A stretch of DNA of 64,000 nucleotides from Jaminaea rosea (Eukaryota > Basidiomycota > Exobasidiomycetes > Microstromatales), in the NCBI RefSeq assembly GCF_003144245.1, contig NW_020289976.1, positions 1,178,001 to 1,242,000 on the forward strand, given 5' to 3'. Of the stretch, positions 52,290 through 62,010 are shown piece after piece. Numbering within the stretch: the stretch's first letter is position 1; each line of letters opens with the position of its first letter. The notes beneath the pieces were generated by a model. The model was not told the origin of the DNA. It searched no databases and saw nothing but the letters and a program-made list of their open reading frames with translations. The translations under genes and the position numbers were made by a program.

Positions 52290-55200
52290 TTAGCGCGGCG
52301 CCTGCCCTTTGATTCCCATCCCACCCACCAGGTTTCCCACAGGACCAGGTCGACCACCTTGGGCTCGCCACGACTCCAGCAGGTCCGCCATCCCGCCATC
52401 CTCTCCCTGCTGGGCATCAGGTACAATGGTTGGGAACATCTCCTCGTCCGACTCGTCTTCTTCATCTGAGGACTCCAGACCAGGCATCTCTGCGTCTCGA
52501 TCGATCTCCTCAGCAGCATCGGACGGGAGCTCAGTGATGCGATTGTGGCCCATATCATCGCCGAGCCGTACCGGTTCATCAGCGTGCCCTTCTTCCCGAG
52601 TATGCTTAGCCTTCTCCTCCCTCTCCTTCCCAAGTTGCTCAACCATCTCCTTGAAGGTGGGCGTTTCAGGGACCTGCTCGCGAAGAAGGCGCTCCAACTT
52701 CGCCGGGTCTTGCGCTGTGAGGGGCAGCATGTCCTCGTCTTCATCGGAGCCGTCGTCAACGGTAGCAGAGGAAGGGACAGCAGAGGCAGTAGCTTCTATA
52801 GGGTCCTTCAGCTGGGAGTCTGATCCAGGCCTGGCAGCAGCTCCACCAGCCGGCTGCGGCGTGTCCTCTGCCGGCCTTCCTTCTTTCTCGGCCTGCTCCT
52901 TCGCGAAGACGCTCCCCAAACTGGCGCCACCTGGTCTCCTGTTGGCCCAATCTGCACCCTCAATAGGGGCGTTCTGCAGCTCTTCCTGTGTAAGGGGCGG
53001 CAGACCTTTTGAGGCGCGATGTTGGTTGAGCCGATCGTCCAGGGCGGAGAGGAGGGTATCGAATGCTGAGAATGGGTTGGACGAGGGATTGGAGGAGGCG
53101 GGAGGGGACTTGACGGTGGCTTGAGGCGGAGAAGAGGCAGTGGTGGGGGAGGACTTTGTGTCCGAGGAGAAGGCGACACGTTTGGGCTTGACGGAACTGA
53201 TACCATCTTGTTCAACAGCAGATGAGGCGCCGTTCGATGATGTGGTCTGCTTCTTGAGCGACGATGCTGGCGGTGGCGCACCAGCCGACAGTGCTGCTGG
53301 CCTTCTCGCCTTCTTATTGAGAAAGCCCTTCCCGAAGCCTTTGCCAAATTCGGGTGTCGACGAGGCAGCAGCAGCGGGATGAGAAGACGCGGACGCCTGC
53401 TGCTGCGGCGCCTGATCCTTCTGCTCTTTTCCCGGTACCCATCTCCCCTCGTCCCTCCTCTGCTGCATGATCTTATCCAGCTGCCCAGCAGTCAAGCCAA
53501 GCTCCTTGCTAGCAAAAGAGAGGAACTCGTCCATCTCCTCAGCCACATCATCTTGGAAGGTTGACCTCTTGTCCGCTTCTCCTGCGCCAACCTGCACAGT
53601 GTCCTCCTCCTCCTCGTCGTCCTCATCATCACTCGGCTCCAGACCCAGCATCTCCGCCCGTCGTCTGCGCGTCTCCTTCGTTTCGGGCATCCCATCCTCA
53701 TCAAGCTGAGGTAGTGCGTTCCCATCCTCATCGAGCTCAGCATCATCGTCACTGCCGCCAAGCTCCCAACTTTCGGCTCCTTCAAAATTGTTGGCTGAGA
53801 GGTTGGATGACCTCAAGGCTTTGGCAGAGGAGGCGAGGGAGGAGCGTAGCTCTGCGTTGGAGAGGGCGCGTTTTCCAGAGGAAGGAGGGCCGGCCGTGTC
53901 GGCGCCATCGTCCTGGCGTGATGAGGCAGCAACGCTCTCCTCGGCTTCAAGACGCGCCTGACTCTCCTCCATCGCTCGTAGATCCTCCTCCATACGCTCG
54001 CTATCCTGCTCACCCGTTTTGTCCCAGCCTGGTCTCTCCGCGAACCCTGGGAGCACCCTCTTCAGCTCGTGATCCCTCTGCTCATCATTCATTGCGGCTA
54101 GCCTCTCCCGCACTTGCTCCCTCACTTCCTCCTCGTCCTCACTATCATCCTCACTCCCACTCTCATCGATCAAAGCCCCCTCCACGTCCCCTTTCCCTTC
54201 GACGAACTTCTCCATCTGAGTCGCAAAGTGGGACAGGCGAGCTTGTGCTTCCTGCTCTTCGTTCGAAGGGCCATCGAGATCATCCGGTCCGGCGTCGAGG
54301 AAGGTCGACCCGACTTCGTAGAGCCAGGTATCGGGTTGCTCCAGGGAGGCCAAGGCTGCGAGGTCGGTGGGAGGAATGACATCGAGGTCGGGCAATGGTG
54401 TGGAGGCCAACAGGGTTGGGGTCTGTGTCCATTCTCCCAACGCATCCTCCTCGCCATCTTCTTCTTCTGACGAATCCTTTGCTCTACTGGGGGCAGGCGC
54501 CTTCCTGCCAACACCCCACTCCTTAACGGCCTGCTCCTCAAGCTCCGTCCATCTTTTGCTACCTCTCATCTGTCCCTCGAAGAAGCCGAAGCTCTCCAAT
54601 CTGGCGATGAAGGCCCCATAGTCGGGTCGCTGTCGAGGATCCATCTCCGACTCGCTTCCGTGAGCTGCACCGCTGCTCGACGACGAGGCGAAAACATCAT
54701 GCTTCCTTCTGTTCGCAGAGCTGCGACGTTCCAAGTCATTAGCGAACGCAATTTCCAAACCAACAGCAAGCTTACAGCCAAGGTCCCATCGCCTGCCCTC
54801 TTGCAGTGTTGAGGCGCGCTGTTGCCTCTCTTGCTCTGATGCGCTGGTCTCCGTTTCTGGGGATGCGAGCGAGTCCAGTGCCGTCCAGAAGGAAGAGACC
54901 TGGTCTCGGTACACTGATGAGAAAGGTTGGGGTGGGTGATAGCGCGCTGAGAGGAGGTGGGTGTATAGCCGACGCGAGAGGGTGATGGGAAAGCCCAGCG
55001 GTTCGGCTTGGACAGCTGCAGAGGCAGCGCCGAGTGACGTTGACGCAGACTGCTGAGGCAGTAACTTGGCCATCCTGCTGGCTATCCTCGCGTCTCTAGC
55101 GTCTCTGCCTAAGAATGCCTGCCCGGCCCTCGCGATCAGCTGTGGCCGCGAGCGAAAAGCTCGAGCGATTGACAGGGAAGGTACGATACTTGTTGTGCGA

Positions 55201-55970
55201 TGCTGCACAGTATCTGTCCATTCAGTTCCTGGGTAGGTAGCCATTCGTGAGAAGGCAGCGATGTTGAGATCGGAGGATGTGCTCGTAGCTGCAGCGTGAT
55301 CCTGAAGAAGCCGAAGGCTGGTGTTGATGTCTGCAATGGGTCCAATGGAAGCAGCGTCCTCTTGGAAGGAAGCATCGCCCTTATCCAAGGAAGCGGGCAG
55401 GATTTTGACCTCCTCTTGAACCAGCCACACCCTACCAGCCGCATTATCCGGGTCAATCCAGTCCGGAATATGGTCAGCAGCCTCAATGAGAAGTAGCTCG
55501 CCATCTTCATCTATGACCTGGACAGCGTAGTCGCGAAGCAAGCTTCCAGGTCTCTGCTGCAGCCTTAGGAAGTGGAGTAGGAGGAACTCGTCCTCTGTGG
55601 CTCCGCCTGTAGAGAGGGACAGCTTTATGTGGGGAGGCGCCACTTGAGTGCCCTTCTTGATGCCCCGAGAGATAGAAATGATAGGCTGTGAGCGATAGAA
55701 TACGTATCCCTCTGCGCCATGAGGTTGCGGACCGGCTAGGAAGTCGTCGAGGTGGCGTTGCAGGCTGAGCCTAAGAGCGAGGAGCCCTTGGCGATCAAAG
55801 GCAGCCTCATCACTGCTGAGTGGGAATATGCGAGCAGTGAAGAAGGGCTGGACATCCTGTCGAGCAGCCTGAGCTAGCTGCTGGGAAGAGGAGGAGCCAA
55901 GGTGGTCCATGACATGCATATATGGAGGATCTCGAGGATGAAGCTGATCCCAAAAATGATGCAGCTGCAT
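52290..55970 (-). CDS. Ecdysoneless/SGT1 (human SGT1-type) homologue
   Basis: Member of the ECD/SGT1 family (the nuclear regulator linked to splicing and transcription, not the Skp1/Hsp90 co-chaperone SGT1). It is a single exon of 1226 residues. The conserved N-terminal half includes FFTARIFPLSSDEAAFDRQG, YVFYRSQPIISISRGIKKG, EDEFLLLHFLRLQQR, YAVQVIDEDGELLLIEAAD and the hallmark HIPDWIDPDNAAGRVWLVQ. A later block is FGFFEGQMRGSKRWTELEEQ. From ~residue 600 the protein becomes acidic and Ser-rich with repeated SDDED-type patches, as in the acidic C-terminus of ECD. At 1226 residues it is roughly twice the usual length, the extra being low-complexity. It is divergent from MDL1 with 219 bp between ATGs. 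Confidence 0.88.
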   Translation of the reverse strand: MQLHHFWDQLHPRDPPYMHVMDHLGSSSSQQLAQAARQDVQPFFTARIFPLSSDEAAFDRQGLLALRLSLQRHLDDFLAGPQPHGAEGYVFYRSQPIISISRGIKKGTQVAPPHIKLSLSTGGATEDEFLLLHFLRLQQRPGSLLRDYAVQVIDEDGELLLIEAADHIPDWIDPDNAAGRVWLVQEEVKILPASLDKGDASFQEDAASIGPIADINTSLRLLQDHAAATSTSSDLNIAAFSRMATYPGTEWTDTVQHRTTSIVPSLSIARAFRSRPQLIARAGQAFLGRDARDARIASRMAKLLPQQSASTSLGAASAAVQAEPLGFPITLSRRLYTHLLSARYHPPQPFSSVYRDQVSSFWTALDSLASPETETSASEQERQQRASTLQEGRRWDLGCKLAVGLEIAFANDLERRSSANRRKHDVFASSSSSGAAHGSESEMDPRQRPDYGAFIARLESFGFFEGQMRGSKRWTELEEQAVKEWGVGRKAPAPSRAKDSSEEEDGEEDALGEWTQTPTLLASTPLPDLDVIPPTDLAALASLEQPDTWLYEVGSTFLDAGPDDLDGPSNEEQEAQARLSHFATQMEKFVEGKGDVEGALIDESGSEDDSEDEEEVREQVRERLAAMNDEQRDHELKRVLPGFAERPGWDKTGEQDSERMEEDLRAMEESQARLEAEESVAASSRQDDGADTAGPPSSGKRALSNAELRSSLASSAKALRSSNLSANNFEGAESWELGGSDDDAELDEDGNALPQLDEDGMPETKETRRRRAEMLGLEPSDDEDDEEEEDTVQVGAGEADKRSTFQDDVAEEMDEFLSFASKELGLTAGQLDKIMQQRRDEGRWVPGKEQKDQAPQQQASASSHPAAAASSTPEFGKGFGKGFLNKKARRPAALSAGAPPPASSLKKQTTSSNGASSAVEQDGISSVKPKRVAFSSDTKSSPTTASSPPQATVKSPPASSNPSSNPFSAFDTLLSALDDRLNQHRASKGLPPLTQEELQNAPIEGADWANRRPGGASLGSVFAKEQAEKEGRPAEDTPQPAGGAAARPGSDSQLKDPIEATASAVPSSATVDDGSDEDEDMLPLTAQDPAKLERLLREQVPETPTFKEMVEQLGKEREEKAKHTREEGHADEPVRLGDDMGHNRITELPSDAAEEIDRDAEMPGLESSDEEDESDEEMFPTIVPDAQQGEDGGMADLLESWRAQGGRPGPVGNLVGGMGIKGQAPR

Positions 55971-56189
55971 CGTAGCCTCGCACGGAAGTGGACCCCGCCA
56001 TCGGCCTGCCGCGGCTGCATTGCCGTTGAAGCTGAGCTCACCGACGTTGGCCGAGCGGCGGGCGGGTCAGTGGGAGCTTCCTACGACTGGTTCCCATCCT
56101 CATCACGCCGCCTTTCATGCCCTCGTCATAGCAACAGCTCCAACACTTCGTCACTCTTTTCTCCTCCGAAACCCCTCTACTCGGAGCCC

Positions 56190-58418
56190 ATGTCGCTATT
56201 CGCGGGCCAGCGCATCCTTGTGAGCGCGACGGCCTGCGGTCGCCAGGCTTTGGCGGCTCCTTTGGCCAGAAGCTTGCATACAACCTCGTGCAATGTGGTA
56301 GCATCACGGCCAGTCACCTTCGTCAAGCCGATACCCAGATCAATACTACCACAGGCTCGCTGGAATTCTTCCAAGGCCGCAGACCCAATACCTTCCAAGT
56401 CCGATGCAGCGAAAGCATCACCCGACTCCAAATCTCAACCTGACTCACCTGTCAAACCGTCCACTGCTCCCGCCTCATCGTCTGGTATCTTTGCAAAAGT
56501 CCGCGATGCCCTTCTCAAGTCGGCCTCCAAAGCAGCTTCCCGTAATGGCACCGGTTCGGGCTCAGAAGAAACAGTCGCCCCTCCTACCTACCCAGACATG
56601 AAGCGTCTCTTCTCCCTTGCAGGACCGGAGCGCAAGACCCTCGTCTTCGGCCTCTGCCTCCTCCTTGTATCGGCAAGCATATCCCTCCTCGTCCCCTTCG
56701 CCATCGGCAAAGTTATCGACTTCTTCACCTCCTCTCAGGACGAGAAAGGTGGTGAAAAGACCATCTTTGGTCTCGGCTTTAAGTCCGTCGCAGCACTGAT
56801 GGTCTTCGTCTTTGCGACTGGAGCGGCAGCTAGGGCGGGCTCGTCCATCATGCTCAATTTGGCGGGAGTGCGCATCGTGCAAGCGATCAGGCAGCGCTGC
56901 TTTGGAAATGCAGTCAAGCAGGAAGTTGAGTGGGCCGACAAGTCGCACGGGGATGTTATCTCGCGACTGTCGGTAGACACGTCCATTGTGGGCGATGCCG
57001 TCACGTACGAGCTGGGCGACGGATTGAGGGCAGGCTTGACGGTTCTCTTCTCTGGCACGACGATGTTTCTCATCTCTCCCGCCCTCACGCTCTTGATGAT
57101 GGCTGTCGTGCCCCCCGCTGCTATCGGCGCCGTCTTCTACGGGCGATACCTGCGCGACTTGACAAACAAGGTGCAAGAGGCCGTAGGACAGATGACACGG
57201 ACAGCGGAGGAGCGTTTGAACTCGCAGGCTTTCCGAACGGTGACGGCCTTCAACGCGCAGCGCAGCGAGCAACGCCGCTTCGATGAGAAGGTCAACTCGA
57301 TCGCCAAGCTGGAGACAAAGGAGACGTACGCCACTGGCTTCTTCTACGCCGGCACGGGATTTGTGGGCAACTGCTCTATCCTCGTCCTCCTGACATACGG
57401 AGGTACCCTGGTGTCGCGCGGCGTCATCACAGTGGGCGACCTCACATCTCTACTCATGTACACCGCCTATCTCGGCGGTGGTCTGGCCAACTTGACTTCC
57501 TTCTTCGCCTCCCTCATGAAGGGCGTCGGAGCCGGAGCGCGTGTGTTCCAGCTAGTTGACAGGGAGAGCGAGATCAAGCTTGACCAGGGACGCGATCTCA
57601 CTGAAGCAGAGAAGCGATCAGCGCGCATCGAGTTCAAGAATGTGCACTTCGAGTACCCCTCCCGCCCTGGAGTCAAGGTGCTGGATGGGGTTGACCTCAC
57701 AATCGAGAGGGGAGAATCCGTCGCTCTCGTCGGAGGGAGCGGTGTAGGCAAATCGTCTGTCCACTCCCTCCTACTCCGCTACTACGACCCGACACATGGC
57801 AGCATCACCTACGGCGGGGCGCCTATCACCGACATCCTCCCTGCAGCTTTGCGAGACCAACTCGCCGTAGTCACGCAGGACCCGATCCTCTTTGCCGGTA
57901 CAGTCTTCGACAACATTGCGTACGGGTCCGACCCGACCCCCTCTCGCCAGCAGGTGGAAGAGGCAGCGAAGATGGCCAACTGTTGGGAGTTTATCGAGCA
58001 GTTGCCCAAGGGACTCGATACTGAGATCGGGGCAAGGCAGCTCTCCGGTGGACAGAGGCAACGTGTGGCTATTGCGAGGGCTCTTTGCCGACGGCCCAAA
58101 GTGTTGCTCCTGGATGAGGCGACTAGCGCGCTTGATGCGGCGTCGGAGCATTTGGTCAACCAGTCGATCAGCGAGATCATTCGCAAGGGAGACATCACGG
58201 TCTGGATCGTGGCGCATCGTCTCAGTACGATCAGGAGTGCGCAGCGTATTGTAGTGCTCAAAGGCGGAAAGATCGTAGAGAGTGGCTCCTTTGAGGCACT
58301 AGACAAGCCGGGCAGCGCGTTCAGGCAGTTGATTGGGAGTCAGATCGAGAGGGACGATGAGGGCGCAAGTGAAGTGGTGGAAGACGTGGAGCAGCAGCAA
58401 CGAGAGGTGCGTGCTTGA
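56190..58418 (+). CDS. MDL1: Mitochondrial ABC half-transporter, MDL1/ABCB10-like
   Basis: Inner-membrane ABC exporter with one TM domain and one matrix nucleotide-binding domain. The ATG at 56190 (MSLFAGQRILVSATACGRQA) gives 742 residues with a basic, Ser/Ala-rich presequence (LARSLHTTSCNVVASRP). Six TMs lie at ~155-440, with DVISRLSVDTSIVGDAVTYE and FRTVTAFNAQ in coupling helices. The NBD carries the A-loop FEYPSRPGVKVL, Walker A GGSGVGKSS, Q-loop VTQDP, signature LSGGQRQRVAIARAL, Walker B VLLLDEATSALD and switch WIVAHRLSTI. The frame ends at TGA 58416-58418. A GTGCGT donor-like site at 58407, just before the stop, could join the frame to the GatC-like sequence downstream. Confidence 0.93.
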   Translation: MSLFAGQRILVSATACGRQALAAPLARSLHTTSCNVVASRPVTFVKPIPRSILPQARWNSSKAADPIPSKSDAAKASPDSKSQPDSPVKPSTAPASSSGIFAKVRDALLKSASKAASRNGTGSGSEETVAPPTYPDMKRLFSLAGPERKTLVFGLCLLLVSASISLLVPFAIGKVIDFFTSSQDEKGGEKTIFGLGFKSVAALMVFVFATGAAARAGSSIMLNLAGVRIVQAIRQRCFGNAVKQEVEWADKSHGDVISRLSVDTSIVGDAVTYELGDGLRAGLTVLFSGTTMFLISPALTLLMMAVVPPAAIGAVFYGRYLRDLTNKVQEAVGQMTRTAEERLNSQAFRTVTAFNAQRSEQRRFDEKVNSIAKLETKETYATGFFYAGTGFVGNCSILVLLTYGGTLVSRGVITVGDLTSLLMYTAYLGGGLANLTSFFASLMKGVGAGARVFQLVDRESEIKLDQGRDLTEAEKRSARIEFKNVHFEYPSRPGVKVLDGVDLTIERGESVALVGGSGVGKSSVHSLLLRYYDPTHGSITYGGAPITDILPAALRDQLAVVTQDPILFAGTVFDNIAYGSDPTPSRQQVEEAAKMANCWEFIEQLPKGLDTEIGARQLSGGQRQRVAIARALCRRPKVLLLDEATSALDAASEHLVNQSISEIIRKGDITVWIVAHRLSTIRSAQRIVVLKGGKIVESGSFEALDKPGSAFRQLIGSQIERDDEGASEVVEDVEQQQREVRA

Positions 58419-58499
58419 TGTGAGAGGTGAGAAGGCCTCGCCGTCAATGTACATGAATGAAGGCTCACCACCGAGCCCCCGCTTTCTCACCCTCACTAG

Positions 58500-59105
58500 A
58501 TCCCATCTAGCGTGAGCGCGGCATCGCCAAGTGGGCGTCGCTCCTTGCACACCTCGGCTCGTCAGCGCCAGTCCAACTCTGGAGAGAAGGCTCGCGACGA
58601 GCAATTGCACTTCGTCTCCTCTGGCCCTGCGTCCATCTCATCCTCATCCTGTCGCCACCCAGCGATTCCCTCCAAGCCCACCTGGTCAGTCACCTCCCTC
58701 CTCTCCTCTGCAAGCGAAGACGAAGGCTTCACGACCGCCCAGCTCGCCCATCTGCACAAGCTTTGCGCGCTCGAGATGCCTACCGATCCGGAGGAGGTGC
58801 AGAAGCTCAAAGATGAGATGCGCGAAACGAAGCGATTGATCGATGTGGTCAGGCGGACGCCGAAGCTTGACTTGAGGGAAGACGAGGAGGGGACGGTGGG
58901 GCTAGTGGATGGGCGGGTAAGGGATGAGATGCGACACGAGTACGAGGAGATGGACCAAGAGGTGGAAAGGCAGGAGGTGAAGATAGATGAGGAGGAAGGA
59001 ACGCGCATTCTCTCGACGGACGAAGCATTGAAGGGTGCAAAGAGGACGAGAAGAGGATTCTTTGTTGTTGAGAAGGGGGCGGGAGGCGCAAAGGAGGAGG
59101 AGTAG
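58500..59105 (+). CDS. GatC-like mitochondrial amidotransferase subunit C, without its own AUG
   Basis: Probable subunit C of mitochondrial Glu-tRNA(Gln) amidotransferase, which makes Gln-tRNA. The frame opens after an in-frame TAG that is also a CACTAG acceptor (58494-58499). It reads GRRSLHTSARQRQS, like the end of a mitochondrial presequence. Then come WSVTSLLSSA and the GatC-like helices FTTAQLAHLHKLCALEMPTD and EEVQKLKDEMRETKRLIDVV, plus an acidic tail. There is no suitable ATG: the first candidates are GTG at 58512 or an ATG far inside the domain. The start is therefore a non-AUG codon, a first exon overlapping the MDL1 3' end, or a splice fusion to MDL1. The GatC assignment rests on motif resemblance and length and is moderate. 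Confidence 0.6.
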   Translation: MPSSVSAASPSGRRSLHTSARQRQSNSGEKARDEQLHFVSSGPASISSSSCRHPAIPSKPTWSVTSLLSSASEDEGFTTAQLAHLHKLCALEMPTDPEEVQKLKDEMRETKRLIDVVRRTPKLDLREDEEGTVGLVDGRVRDEMRHEYEEMDQEVERQEVKIDEEEGTRILSTDEALKGAKRTRRGFFVVEKGAGGAKEEE

Positions 59106-59440
59106 AAAAGATATCAGCAATGCGTAACTTGATCATCACTGTCACAAAACGTCTTGAGCCTGAGTGATTAGAGCAAGAGAGAAAGGCGCAGCTTGTGCTG
59201 CTCTGTTTGAATTCGTTTTCCAAATGTAATACATGGAAGAGAGCGTGGGTGCACCAGCTCGTGTGTGTGTGCGTGGATCTTGCCTGGTTCGTGTCTTGCT
59301 TTTCTTCTTGCCAGGCTCGTCGTCCCTCATGCTCCACCGCCTCCTTCTCACTGCCCATCCATCTCTCATGTTTTCGCTGCTCTGTCTCCTGCTTCCACTC
59401 GCTACTTCGTTTGGCTGCATCCATCCTCATGCCTCCCCTA
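59106..59440. other. Convergent 3' spacer (GatC-like / MEX67)
   Basis: 335 bp between convergent stop codons with T/G-rich 3' UTR-like sequence. No other feature is seen. Confidence 0.4.
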
Positions 59441-61742
59441 CTATGCCACTGGTCCGAATGCCTCCTGCGGAATAGCCCCCTGCCCCTTCAAGTTCTGGAA
59501 GACCTCCATAGCAGCCTGAGGTTGCCAGCCATTCTCCTGCAAGCACTGCAGAGCGAAAGGGTAAGTGAGGCCTGTCTGCCGCGCAAATTCGAGGGAAAGG
59601 AAATGTTGCTGCTCGTTGATCCCTGGTGGGGGTTGAGGGCCGCTGCCTGGCGCCGCAGCGGAGGGCTGACCTTGCTGTTGTTGAGGTTGTAGAGCTTGTT
59701 GCGCTTGATCGCCAGACGCAAGCGGTCCTGGTCTCCACGACGCCGTCCCGCTGTAGTGCCTGACAGTCAGCTGCTCCGAGAGTATCACGCACGGCCACCC
59801 TGCGTTAGCCGCCGTAGAGCCGGGCGCGGATGGAGCGACGATGAACGTCCGATCGAAGGAGCGATATCCCATCGAGGGATGCTCTTGATACTCCCCCTTG
59901 ACGTTGATGAACAGGACCGCTTCAGGCCTCTGCTCTGTGCTACCGCCGCCATTCTGCTGAGCACCACTGCTCGAGTCGGCCCCCACCAATGCTCCCACCG
60001 CCTGGTTGGGAAGGAGCCACGAGTCCACCACGAACTTGCTCGCATCATTGAGGGGGTGCGTCGTCTTGGGCATCTTAGCCAACACAGCCATGATCGCATT
60101 TGCTCCCACCGGGAAACCCTTTGAGGCGCTCTTGCTCCCAAGACTCATGATGTCGTGGCTATTGAGCCCTTTGCCAGTGTATCCGTGCCAATTGAGGTCA
60201 CGTTGGCGCGGCATCTCCGCCGAAGTGAGATAGCCAGCAGCTTGAGATCGTGGGCTGACTCTCTGATTGAGAGAGTGACTGAAAGTAGCATTGGAGGCGT
60301 ACGCGGCGCGTAGGTCTGCGCTATCTCGTTGAGAGTCGTAGAGTTGGAAGAACTTGGCCAGGAAGGTAGGGACGATGGATTCGGCCGATGGGTCGGAGAA
60401 GCCTGGCTTAATGTGTAGGGTGGAAGGGAAGGGCTTGGTAGGCGTGTCTGGGCCAAGAGTGGTTGAGGGGTCGCTGCCACCTTTGCCTTTGCCGGACGGG
60501 CCGCCCTTGGAGGACGAGGGTAGCTGCGCGATTGCTTGCTCCTTGGGCGTGACGGGGACTCGGTCTAGGAGGGTGAGGGTGGGGAAGTGCGAGAGGACTT
60601 CGGCGCGATAGCCTGGCACGAGGGAGATGGAGGAGAAAGATGATCAGCGTCGAGTAGAATTGAACCTTGTGCCACGAAAAACCTTGCTCACCCTCCTCGT
60701 TCATAGCCGCTGCTGCATTTGCCTGCATCGGGTTGCCCGTGAGCATGAGCTCCCTCAAATTCTTGAGCGTCCCGTTCTTATTCTTGCTGAAGGTCGTCAG
60801 GTCCTTTGCCCACTTGAGATCATTGCCCTCCAGCGACAGATTTTGAATGTTGGGCAGATGCTGTGGCAGAGCGGCGAGAGGCGCCAAATTCTTGAGGTCG
60901 TTATTGCCCATGGAGAGCGTCGTGAGGCCAGGGTAGAGCTCAGCAGCCAGCTTCCACATGACGGCGCCGATGTCCTTATGGGCGCCAGGCTGACCGGGGG
61001 CAATGACGTTGCTTTCCTTGAGGATATTGTCTGCCTTCATGTTGTCAAGATTGAGGAAGTTGGCACTGCCATTCCATCTGGCGGCAAGGAAGCGCCGCAG
61101 GACTCCGATGGTACCCTGCGTGTTGAAGGACGAGGACGGGGCATGATTGCCATTCGCTCCTCCGCCTCCTGGTACTCTTCCACCTTTAGCCTTTCCCTTG
61201 CCACCACCACCTGCTGCGCCGGCTCCCGCTGCGTTTGCTGCTCCGCGGATGGCAAAGACCTGGCCGCTGACATTAGCATCGCCGGTGATGGTGCCCGGTC
61301 TTGCTGGGCGTGAGAGGCGGCCTGCTAGCGGGTTGGCGCGATCTCTCGCCTTCCTCGCTTTGCCAGTCTTTCCTCCTCCAGCCGCACCGTCATCATCGAT
61401 CTGGATGCGAGACTGCGCGCGGATCATTGATGGAGTTGCTGTGTCAGTCAAGCGGCAGCGGATGACTATCTGCTGCAGTAGCGGCTTACTCACCGGTCCT
61501 GCTGTCGCTCCTGGCCCAGCTGCCGAGCCTCCCGCTCCCCTTCCTTTACCCCTGCCTCTACCCGACCTGCTAGGCCCGGAGGAGCTAGCGGATCGCATAC
61601 CAACATCATCGTCGATCAATCCAGCTCTTCGCAACGCTGAGCCTGCGACGTTCCTGCCAGAGCCCCTGCCGCCGCCACGCCCGTTCGATGACGACGAAGC
61701 GCCTTGGTTGTCATTGGCGGCGTTCTGTAGTCGGGCGAACAT
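59441..61742 (-). CDS. MEX67: MEX67/NXF1 mRNA export receptor (2-3 exons)
   Basis: Bulk mRNA export factor that partners with MTR2/NXT1 and binds nuclear pore FG repeats. The ATG at 61742 starts MFARLQNAANDNQG and an RGG/Ser-rich N-terminus. Exon 1 runs to 60692 and contains leucine-rich repeats: LTTLSMGNNDLKNLAPLAAL, LPNIQNLSLEGNDLKWAKDL and LKNLRELMLTGNPM. A 79-bp intron (60613-60691, GTGAGC..TGCCAG) splits a Gly codon; exon 2 (59441-60612) continues YRAEVLSHFPTLTLLD. The NTF2-like domain follows (FLAKFFQLYDSQRDSADLRA .. YASNATFSHSLN, then FDRTFIVAPS). The C-terminal TAP-C/UBA-like domain is FARQTGLTYPFALQCLQENG plus WQPQAAMEVFQNLK. A further 81-bp stop-free intron-like segment lies at 61413-61493. 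Length is 740 residues, or 713 if that is spliced. Confidence 0.92.
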
Positions 61743-62010
61743 TGGCGATCGGCAGGCGAGCTGTTTGTGGATGAGCTCGAAAGGTGAGGATGCAGATGAG
61801 AGGTAAAGAGACAAAGCGAGATGCGACGCGACGCTGAGCCACCCTGTATGCCGCCGTCAATCAAAAGACGGGCTCAACTCGACTCGAGTCGCACTTCCGT
61901 GCCATCGCCACGTGATGAGCCTCAAGGCCCAGAGTCATTGGCATTGGCTTGACTTGGAGATATTCTCGACTTCCCACAGGCCTTCTGAATTCTCGTCCCC
62001 TCTCACCATC

